This document shows, piece after piece, positions 1-5,155 of a stretch of DNA of 11,324 nucleotides. The stretch is from NCBI GenBank assembly GCA_016783225.1, contig JADHWZ010000054.1, positions 1 through 11,324 on the forward strand, read 5' to 3'. The first letter of the stretch is position 1; each line of letters opens with the position of its first letter. The position numbers and the translations under genes were made by a program. This stretch comes from Dehalococcoidia bacterium. GTDB taxonomy: Bacteria; Chloroflexota; Dehalococcoidia; GIF9; UBA5620. Under the pieces are notes generated by a model. The model did not search any database. It was not told the DNA's origin and saw only the letters and a program-made list of their open reading frames with translations.

Positions 1-365
1 TCACCAGCGACCCTTATCGGCGCTACATCTGGCACCGCGACCACCGCATCGCCGGTCGGGTTGTGCTGGACGCCATCTTTCCCTATGCCAGGGACCGCCT
101 GGCCTATCCTGACCTGGTCGAAGAGGGTCTCCAACCCCATAAGGTCAGGGAGGTACTCCTCTGGGGAGCCGAACAGCCGAACTACTTCAGCGATATTGCC
201 GACACCTTTGAGGTGAAGATGGCAGCGCTGCGCTGTCACCACAGCCAGGTCGGCCAGTTTCCCCCTGAATGGCTGGACTTCATCAGGAAAAGGCATGAGA
301 CGCTGGCAGAAGGACAAGGCTTCGCGCTGGCAGAAGCTTTTCACCGCGCCGAGATATGGTGGTAA
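1..365 (+). CDS. PIG-L/LmbE-family deacetylase, C-terminal part (5' end outside window)
   Basis: The reading frame is open from base 3 to a TAA at 363-365 and gives the last 120 residues of a protein whose start lies before the window. The segment HRDHRIAGR (bases 33-59) matches the second metal-binding motif of PIG-L/LmbE zinc hydrolases (H-x-D-H followed by a glycine). The later WGAEQPNYF and the 'LRCHHSQVG' segment are also typical of the C-terminal half of this family. Members remove acyl groups from N-acetylglucosamine-type or similar amide substrates in the cytoplasm; the substrate cannot be told from this fragment. The first metal motif (PHPDD type) would lie upstream and is not visible. 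The gene ends five bases before the convergent stop of the MBL-fold gene, with no terminator hairpin between them. Confidence 0.87.
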   Translation, partial: TSDPYRRYIWHRDHRIAGRVVLDAIFPYARDRLAYPDLVEEGLQPHKVREVLLWGAEQPNYFSDIADTFEVKMAALRCHHSQVGQFPPEWLDFIRKRHETLAEGQGFALAEAFHRAEIWW

Positions 366-370
366 GCTAC

Positions 371-1012
371 CTACGATGACAGCCAGAGAACGTCTCCGCA
401 CAGCTTCTGGTCGTGAGACCTCGAAGAGAAGACAGCGAACTCTTCCTTTTCCTTGGCCAGCACCGTGGGAGTACCGTGCCCTGGATATACCGCGGTGTCA
501 TCAGGCAAGACAAAGATCTTGCTAACCAGAGTATCTATTATCTGCTTGAAGTCGGCCGGCGTCCCGGTCTTGCCAGGGCCGCCGGGAAAGAGAGTGTCTC
601 CCGATATCAGATGCTTGCCTACCAACAAGCACAAGCTCCCCGGAGTATGCCCGGGCGTGTGCAACACCTTGATCTTCAGCTGGCCCACATCTATCGTGTC
701 GCCGTCACCAAGCTCGACTTCTGGAGGGGACGGGAGATTCACGGCATCGAGAGGATGAACTGCCACCGGAATCTTGAGTTCGGATTTCAGCTCATTGAGC
801 ACCATGATGTGGTCGAAATGGTTGTGGGTTATCACAATGTACTTGGGATGGGTGCCCTGCAACTGTCTTAAGATTTCACCAGCCTCGGCTGGCGCATCCA
901 CCAATATGCTGTCGCCGGTAGCCTGGCATGCTACTATATAAGCATTGGTGCCGAACGGCCCCAGTTCAAGCCTGGTTATCCTGACATCATTGTCCTGCGT
1001 TGTATCTGTCAT
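371..1012 (-). CDS. MBL-fold metallo-hydrolase (glyoxalase II-like)
   Basis: This encodes 213 residues of a metallo-beta-lactamase-fold hydrolase, probably a cytoplasmic thioesterase or glyoxalase II-like enzyme with two bound metal ions. The canonical ligands are visible: THNHFDH (residues 62-68), the HTPGHT segment with H122, SGDT with D139, and PGHG with H179. The N-terminal GPFGTNAYIV strand is typical of the family. The ATG at 1012 is chosen because GGAGG lies five bases upstream (complement of 1018-1022); the frame stays open to 1069, but that extension has no comparable ribosome binding site and does not resemble the family. The length is normal for stand-alone glyoxalase II-like proteins. 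The C-terminal tail ending CGDVLWLSS is not part of the catalytic core. The substrate is unknown. Confidence 0.95.
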   Translation of the reverse strand: MTDTTQDNDVRITRLELGPFGTNAYIVACQATGDSILVDAPAEAGEILRQLQGTHPKYIVITHNHFDHIMVLNELKSELKIPVAVHPLDAVNLPSPPEVELGDGDTIDVGQLKIKVLHTPGHTPGSLCLLVGKHLISGDTLFPGGPGKTGTPADFKQIIDTLVSKIFVLPDDTAVYPGHGTPTVLAKEKEEFAVFSSRSHDQKLCGDVLWLSS

Positions 1013-1142
1013 GTCATCCTCCGTCTGGTTTTGCCTTCTCATTACTACTATGTTACACGTCGCTTCCAAGATGAGAACGGGAGCCAGCGCTGCTCATCCG
1101 ACCAATGCTCAACCCATTCACGTTAGAAGCGTTAAGGGGAAA

Positions 1143-1454
1143 TCAGCCACCACGCACACGCCCGAAGTGCCGCGCCAGCCATAGGGCCGCAACAAGAACT
1201 CCTGACCCAACCATAAGGACGTCAAGGGTGAAGCCACCGGTGAAATCACCAAACCCAGAGATGAGCGCATACCCGATGACGAAGTTGACTAATCCCCAGA
1301 TGACGTTCACCAGCGCGGACGATTCTCCAACACCAGGTGGCTTGGCAAAAGGGCTTTGGAACTTGTTGCCAGATATGCCGTTCACGAAGTGGGGTACGCC
1401 GTTGGCCAGAAACAGGCCGGCGACGAAGTAGGCCAGGTAAACATACCACTCCAT
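1143..1454 (-). CDS. Small three-helix membrane protein, function unknown
   Basis: This encodes 103 residues with three hydrophobic stretches (about 3-20, 48-66 and 75-94), so a small inner-membrane protein. The motif ANGVPHFVNGISG (residues 17-29) and the following SPFAKPPGVGESS loop look like a conserved signature; I have an impression of similar uncharacterised proteins in soil bacteria and Chloroflexota but cannot name a family. The start is well supported: GGAGGGAGG lies just upstream of the ATG. A near-consensus promoter at 1539-1567 gives a leader of roughly 75-80 bases. The codon-level coherence and clean stop argue that it is real. No function is proposed. Confidence 0.85.
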   Translation of the reverse strand: MEWYVYLAYFVAGLFLANGVPHFVNGISGNKFQSPFAKPPGVGESSALVNVIWGLVNFVIGYALISGFGDFTGGFTLDVLMVGSGVLVAALWLARHFGRVRGG

Positions 1455-1538
1455 ATTTCCTCCCTCCTTTGTTCCTGCTTGCCTAGATTCGGTATACCAG
1501 AACCTCTACCACGAAGTGCTCCCTCCCCATTCCTTCCG

Positions 1539-1567
1539 ATTTTATCAATACGAATCTGGCAGGTCAA
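1539..1567 (-). promoter_or_regulatory. Sigma-70-type promoter for the small membrane protein
   Basis: On the minus strand TTGACC (complement of 1562-1567) is followed by a 17-base spacer and TAAAAT (complement of 1539-1544). Each box matches the consensus at five of six positions. Transcription would start near 1532 and reach the gene at 1454. It sits directly after the stop of the broken DUF169 gene, so the membrane protein gene does not depend on upstream transcription. Confidence 0.62.
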
Positions 1568-1585
1568 CCACAAGGAAACGCAAGC

Positions 1586-2400
1586 CTACTGGTTCTCTTT
1601 CTTTCTGCTCTCGTCTATCTTCTCCCGTACGAACTTGAAGCCTGGCGTGATAGCCTCGGTTAGGCCCATGGGAAGAAGAGTTCTGACCGGCTGCCCCATG
1701 TTCAAGCGCCCGCCGCTCAGAAACAAATGCTCCACCACAAGAAACAGCAAGCTTGCCGGTAAGCCAATCGCAACCTCGTAATCATAGGTGCCAGAAAACG
1801 CTCGATCCCCCATACCTGGTATCACAACTTGCGGTGTCTGCGTTATGAATGGCAGCATTCCCCAAAGCCCGAAAACGACGAGGTTGGGAAATTCTCACCT
1901 TCATAGGTTAAGGCATGAATGATATGGGTCATATTCTCCCCGGTACCATACACCAGCACCGAGTCAGGGATTATTGCCGTCTCAGGCAGGGGTGAACAGA
2001 CAAGCCCCTTATACTCTCTCAGTCTGCCCAAGTTGTCCTTACCAATCATATTTAGCCCATGTTCGGTTCTCTTTTTCTCCGCCTCCAGGTCCTTATGCCA
2101 CTTCTGGAACATCTGACTTTGGATTTGGTCCTCAGGGGATATGTCTTCCCATCCATGGGTCGTACTTGAAGGTGTGCAGAAATTGTCATCGGATGTCATG
2201 GCGACTGACCAACCCCAACGGCGGGCATAGGTGAAGGCCTGACACAATGACCACTTTTGCCCATTGGCTGATGGCCTGATGACCCCCTGGGGAATCTCCG
2301 ACACGTCTTTTATGTACTTAATTGCTACGGGATAGGTGGAAAGATGCAGCCTGTGGTAAAGCTCTTGACCCGCCTTCTTGTAGTCATCCAATGTCTTCAC
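1586..2400 (-). pseudogene. DUF169 protein gene interrupted by a one-base frameshift
   Basis: Two overlapping frames together give one DUF169-type protein of about 270 residues. The first half starts at a GTG (2398-2400) with GGAGGT five bases upstream, and reads VKTLDDYKKAGQELYHRLHL then YPVAIKYI, a family-typical opening; it runs through SSFSGFGE and stops at 1843 after ECCHS. The second half continues in the -1 frame as MLPFITQTPQVVIPGMGDR to a TAG at 1586, which is the usual C-terminal part of DUF169 (QVVIPGMGDR, then an AIGLPASL segment). The switch falls at a GGGG run near 1863-1866 (read as CCCC on the plus strand region 1860-1863). Restoring one G would give GFGGMLPF and a continuous protein. 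It is either a recent inactivation, an assembly error in a homopolymer, or programmed slippage. DUF169 function is unknown. The promoter and ribosome binding site are intact. Confidence 0.88.
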
Positions 2401-2446
2401 AAATGACCTCCTTCCGAATCTGGTATTTTTGTTCGTTATCCGTTGG

Positions 2447-2475
2447 ATTATACTTGCGTCACAAGGCCAAATCAA
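2447..2475 (-). promoter_or_regulatory. Sigma-70-type promoter for the DUF169 gene
   Basis: The minus strand carries TTGATT (complement of 2470-2475), a 17-base spacer and a perfect TATAAT (complement of 2447-2452). Transcription would start near 2440, about 40 bases before the GTG start at 2400. It is divergent from the DUF350-like operon. Confidence 0.72.
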
Positions 2476-2497
2476 AGACGGTCGATATCTACGGAGG

Positions 2498-2527
2498 TTG
2501 TCAGGCCAATCGGGCTTATGCTAGACT
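2498..2527 (+). promoter_or_regulatory. Candidate promoter for the DUF350-like/transglutaminase operon
   Basis: TTGTCA (2498-2503, five of six matches) and TAGACT (2522-2527, four of six) are separated by 18 bases. Transcription would begin near 2534, about 23 bases before the ATG at 2557. The match is moderate. It lies back to back with the DUF169 promoter, about 20 bases away. Confidence 0.38.
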
Positions 2528-2556
2528 TCGTTCATTGAGGCGTAGGAGGTCATGCT

Positions 2557-3042
2557 ATGACTGAGCTAGGTCCCACTTACAGCTTTTGGGTAGTCATCCT
2601 GCTTTGGGTAGCCAGGACCATCATTCTGGGCTTCATCTGTGCCTTTCTAGCCTGGCTTGGCATCAGGGTGTTGGATGCACTCACCCCACATATCCACAAA
2701 CGAGAAACTATAGGAAAAGACCCCGTTGCGGTGGGACTGTTCATAGCCGGCTTCTTCATCCTGGTGGGTCTAGCCATACACGGAGCTGTGACCGGGCCTG
2801 TCGTAGTCGGTGGCGGCATCCTGGCGAGCCTGATCGATGTCAGGAGGCTGGGTCTGGTTGCTGTCAGCTTCTTCGTAAGCCTTCTCCTGGGGATAGCTCT
2901 ATTCGATATTGTCGATAGGCTGATGCCAAAGGTGCCTTTCAGGACTATCAGGGAAAGCCCTATCGCCGTAGGGATCTATTCGTTCGGCTATCTGGTCTTT
3001 CTCGGTTTGATAATGAACGCTGCTCTGACCACGCCGCTTTAA
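2557..3042 (+). CDS. DUF350-like membrane protein with two internal repeats
   Basis: This encodes 161 residues, almost all hydrophobic, with an internal duplication. Residues about 52-80 (IGKDPVAVGLFIAGFFILVG, then LAIHGAVT) and 131-159 (IRESPIAVGIYSFGYLVFLG, then LIMNAALT) align with each other, each preceded by a long helix. This two-repeat plan with a short polar linker ending in 'P-x-AVG' resembles the DUF350 (UPF0719) family of inner-membrane proteins of unknown function. The start is fixed by AGGAGGT (2544-2550) six bases before the ATG; the ATG-like triplet at 2552 is out of frame and closed at once. The stop is 11 bases before the start of the transglutaminase-like gene, so the two are almost certainly co-transcribed. 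Membership in DUF350 proper is a judgement from pattern only. Confidence 0.8.
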   Translation: MTELGPTYSFWVVILLWVARTIILGFICAFLAWLGIRVLDALTPHIHKRETIGKDPVAVGLFIAGFFILVGLAIHGAVTGPVVVGGGILASLIDVRRLGLVAVSFFVSLLLGIALFDIVDRLMPKVPFRTIRESPIAVGIYSFGYLVFLGLIMNAALTTPL

Positions 3043-3053
3043 GAGGCATCACG

Positions 3054-3875
3054 ATGAAGCTGTTGCCGACCACCATCATTGCCGTGGTTATAATCCTGGC
3101 ATGGACAGCACCCGTTCCTGCCCTGGCCAGTCCGTCTGAAAGCCTGCGTAAAGAGAATGGAGAGGTCTTCGATCAGTGGGATGTGTGCCGCACTCGGTGT
3201 ACCGGCCAGGATGGCTTTCTGCAGGTGTTCTCCGAGACACAGTTCCGTCCCGTCATTGCCTTCGAGAGCCTGGGAGAAAACGCTCACAAAGCCTACCAGC
3301 TGGGCCAAGAATTTGCCAAGAATTACCCGGACCCAAACCAGCGAGCGGAGAAAATCTTCGCCTTTGCCCGTGACAAGATCAGATATAGCACCGATGCAGA
3401 CCAATTCGGTTCAGACGAGTTTGCGCAGAATGCCGATGAAGTGGCAACTACCATTGAACAGGATGGCTTCGCCTACGGTGACTGTGAGGATTATGCTCTC
3501 TTGCTTGCCGTCATGTACAAGGGGGCAGGCCATCGTTCAGCTATAGCATTGGTACCAGGTCACGCGGCAACACTGGTATATCTACCGGGATACAAGAACG
3601 CCAATCGGAGCCTATCCCTTGATGACGAGTCTGGATGGGTTTGGGCTGAAGCGACCGGAGGAAACAACCGTCTGGGCTGGATGCCAGACCAGTATATGGG
3701 CGCTCAGCTGGCCGCCTATGAAGTTACTGACGAGGCCATCATTACACTGGAACCGCCCCCCGAGGCTTCCACCACTGTAATCCCAAAGGGCGGCGGTGCC
3801 GGGTTCTACATATCTCCCTTTTTCGGCATAATCGGCCTGATGTGGATGCTGTCCCTTTTTCGCAGGCGGCGTTGA
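3054..3875 (+). CDS. Exported transglutaminase-like cysteine protein with C-terminal membrane anchor
   Basis: This encodes 273 residues. A hydrophobic signal peptide (residues about 5-25, ending VPALA|S) targets it for export. The middle is a transglutaminase-like (papain-fold) domain: catalytic-type Cys in YGDCEDYALLLA (C144), His in VPGHAATLVYLPG (H170), and an acidic residue in WVWAEATGGNNRLGW (E199). These folds act as proteases, amidases or cross-linking enzymes. After a proline-rich stretch (about 232-245), residues 246-273 form GGGAGFYIS, a hydrophobic helix and a terminal RRRR. That is a tail anchor, or a sorting signal similar in plan to PEP-CTERM/PGF-CTERM tails. A CRTRC pair (C45, C49) follows the signal peptide. 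AAGAGG (3041-3046) lies seven bases before the ATG. It is co-transcribed with the DUF350-like membrane gene, which suggests a joint role in the envelope. The substrate is unknown. Confidence 0.85.
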   Translation: MKLLPTTIIAVVIILAWTAPVPALASPSESLRKENGEVFDQWDVCRTRCTGQDGFLQVFSETQFRPVIAFESLGENAHKAYQLGQEFAKNYPDPNQRAEKIFAFARDKIRYSTDADQFGSDEFAQNADEVATTIEQDGFAYGDCEDYALLLAVMYKGAGHRSAIALVPGHAATLVYLPGYKNANRSLSLDDESGWVWAEATGGNNRLGWMPDQYMGAQLAAYEVTDEAIITLEPPPEASTTVIPKGGGAGFYISPFFGIIGLMWMLSLFRRRR

Positions 3876-3944
3876 AGTCAGCAGGTTGCTCACCATTGGC
3901 AAATCTGTCAGTCAGACAAGGCGCACCCGCGCAAGAAAAGCGAC

Positions 3945-4391
3945 CTATAAATCCTCTTCCGTGATGGCTTCGATGCCATTCCTTTTCAACAAGGCACTTG
4001 TAACACCGTCGCCATCAACTAGCCTGCCAGAAAACGTGCCATCGTAAATCTGTCCGCAAGCACATGACGGGCTTCTAGCCTTTCCTATGAAGTGACTAAC
4101 CTTAAGTTCTCTGGCAATCCTCAGGGTTTCCTCCGCTCCCACGGTGAATTCCCGGGTGACATCCTGTCCATCGCTATTCTTCACCCTGCATTTTCCATCG
4201 AGAACATCTCCACCGGTGCCCCCCTGAATTTCCTGGGGTAGCCTTGGGGTCTTCAGCCCCCCTAGCTGTTCTGGGCAAACGGGAATCAGAGTGCCCTCTT
4301 CGAGAAGCAGGATGGCCCTATCGTTCTTGTACCTGTCTGTACCATCCCACGTGCATTTGAGCCCTAATAGACAGGCACTTATCAGTTTCAT
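3945..4391 (-). CDS. DUF523-family protein
   Basis: This encodes 148 residues and fits the DUF523 family over its full length: ISACLLGLKCTWDG at the start (C7, C13), VCPEQLGGLKTPR (C39), a RSPSCACGQIYDGTFSG segment (C110, C112) and GDGVTSALLKRNGIE near the end. The conserved cysteines suggest metal or sulfur chemistry, but no function is established for the family to my knowledge. An AGGGT (complement of 4398-4402) six bases upstream is a modest ribosome binding site. The gene begins nine bases after the stop of the zinc-ribbon gene, so the two probably form one transcript. The sequence is complete with no sign of damage. Confidence 0.92.
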   Translation of the reverse strand: MKLISACLLGLKCTWDGTDRYKNDRAILLLEEGTLIPVCPEQLGGLKTPRLPQEIQGGTGGDVLDGKCRVKNSDGQDVTREFTVGAEETLRIARELKVSHFIGKARSPSCACGQIYDGTFSGRLVDGDGVTSALLKRNGIEAITEEDL

Positions 4392-4400
4392 AGAGACACC

Positions 4401-4631
4401 CTATCTCTTTCCTATCGTTCCTGAGTAGATAAAGGAATGCCGCTTCATCTTGACCCATCTTCTTTCATCAATGCCAATCAAGTTGCCACACCGGCATTTG
4501 ACCTCATTTCCATCGCGAACGCTGTAATCCTCGGCTATTCGCTCCCTCCAGCAGTGCAGTATTCGTCCCTTCCCGACCTTCACATACTTGAAGACCTTGC
4601 TCTTGCACCTGGCGCACCTTATTACTATCAT
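4401..4631 (-). CDS. Small zinc-ribbon protein
   Basis: This encodes 76 residues with two cysteine pairs, CARC (C6, C9) and CRCGN (C46, C48), and many basic residues. The plan CxxC-x36-CxC is that of a zinc-ribbon fold that could bind nucleic acid or a protein partner. The frame is open further upstream to 4793, but the ATG at 4629-4631 is preferred: MIVIRCARC is a natural zinc-ribbon opening, AGGGG sits upstream, and the longer version would translate intergenic repeat DNA (direct GTGAGGATG copies and a C7 run). It is placed directly before the DUF523 gene. I know of similar short uncharacterised proteins but no assigned role. Confidence 0.75.
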   Translation of the reverse strand: MIVIRCARCKSKVFKYVKVGKGRILHCWRERIAEDYSVRDGNEVKCRCGNLIGIDERRWVKMKRHSFIYSGTIGKR

Positions 4632-4787
4632 TTCAACCCCTGGGTCTTTACCGAGGTTACCACAACCAGAGGAATAGACCCGCTTGGAATTTCCCATATG
4701 GGGTGAGGATGGCGTGAGGATGAAAGGAGGCCCCCCCGCCAGGGGAGGGAGGACTGTAGGGATGACCTGATCCCACGTCTCATCTTT

Positions 4788-4822
4788 CGTCATTGCGAAG
4801 CATGGAGCGGCGTGGCAATCTC
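4788..4822. repeat. REP-like palindromic repeat with ATTGC...GCAAT ends
   Basis: The element has ATTGC (4792-4796) and GCAAT (4815-4819) as inverted ends around a GC-rich centre containing GGAGCGGCG. It matches in form the widespread intergenic repeat with 'GTCATTGCGA' at one end and 'GCAATCTC' at the other found in many environmental bacterial genomes. Only one copy is in this window, so repetition is inferred from recall rather than seen. Confidence 0.55.
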
Positions 4823-4883
4823 AGACGGTAAGCAGTCAACTGTCAGACCCAGACGCCTCCCGTACACAGCAAATATGTAGTGC

Positions 4884-4904
4884 GAGGCTTCAGTCTCAGG
4901 CCTC
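4884..4904. repeat. Short inverted repeat GAGGC/GCCTC
   Basis: GAGGC (4884-4888) and GCCTC (4900-4904) are separated by 11 bases. It is a short decayed palindrome in the repeat-rich intergenic region. There is no U-tract, so I do not call it a terminator. Confidence 0.35.
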
Positions 4905-4925
4905 ACTCAGACTTCCCTTCCGCCA

Positions 4926-5030
4926 AATTCTAAATCCTAATCCCTAAACTCTAGACAAATTAGAATGACCAAAGCCCAAAATCCCAAATATGGTTCTTGG
5001 TGATTTGAATATGGATATTGTCTAGGATTT
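4926..5030. repeat. AT-rich element with CTAGACAA/TTGTCTAG inverted arms
   Basis: The left part is a run of related words (TTCTAAATCC, TAATCCCTAAACTC) leading to CTAGACAA (4951-4958). An exact inverted copy, TTGTCTAG, lies at 5018-5025, followed by GATTT, which mirrors the AAATC on the left. The centre is A-rich with CCCAAA words. It looks like a degenerate palindromic intergenic repeat of the AT-rich 'CTAAATCCTAAA' type. Mobility is not shown. Confidence 0.5.
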
Positions 5031-5125
5031 CATCACTTCTGCAGGCCACTCAGCCATAGGCACATGACCAGCGCAAGAACCGCAAACCGGCTTCTACATT
5101 TCCGCCAACGTCCCTTGGGCCTTTT

Positions 5126-5144
5126 TGAGCCAGCCGTCGGCTCA
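5126..5144 (-). other. Stem-loop just after the DUF362 stop codon
   Basis: TGAGCC and GGCTCA pair around a seven-base loop, 12 bases downstream of the UAG stop of the DUF362 gene. On the transcribed strand it is followed by AAAAAG, not by a U-tract, so it is a poor intrinsic terminator. It could protect the 3' end or influence termination at the UAG. Confidence 0.35.
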
Positions 5145-5155
5145 TTTGCTTCCGG

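Larger units (their letters stand above)
4632..5155. other. Intergenic region built of degenerate repeats
   Basis: No gene is supported in these 524 bases. The region contains two copies of GTGAGGATG (4703-4711 and 4714-4722), a C7 tract (4731-4737) next to G-rich DNA, a GGGAT/ATCCC dyad (4759-4774), the palindromic elements listed separately, and an AT-rich stretch. The patchwork, with no conserved reading frame, looks like the dispersed intergenic repeat families seen in several uncultured Chloroflexota and Deltaproteobacteria genomes. That comparison is from memory. The last 123 bases next to the DUF362 gene are open in the DUF362 frame (see findings). Confidence 0.6.

Noticed and set aside
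1013..1069. Longer start for the MBL-fold gene
   Set aside because: The extension lacks a ribosome binding site and family similarity; GGAGG is ideally placed for the ATG at 1012.
3876..3944. Bidirectional terminator between the convergent transglutaminase-like and DUF523 genes
   Set aside because: Only four-base-pair stems could be drawn and no T-run is present.
4632..4793. N-terminal extension of the zinc-ribbon frame to 4793
   Set aside because: It would translate direct repeats and a C7 tract, has no family-like sequence, and the ATG at 4631 gives a natural zinc-ribbon start.
5126..5144. Intrinsic terminator for the DUF362 gene
   Set aside because: The hairpin is followed on the transcribed strand by an A-run, not a U-run.
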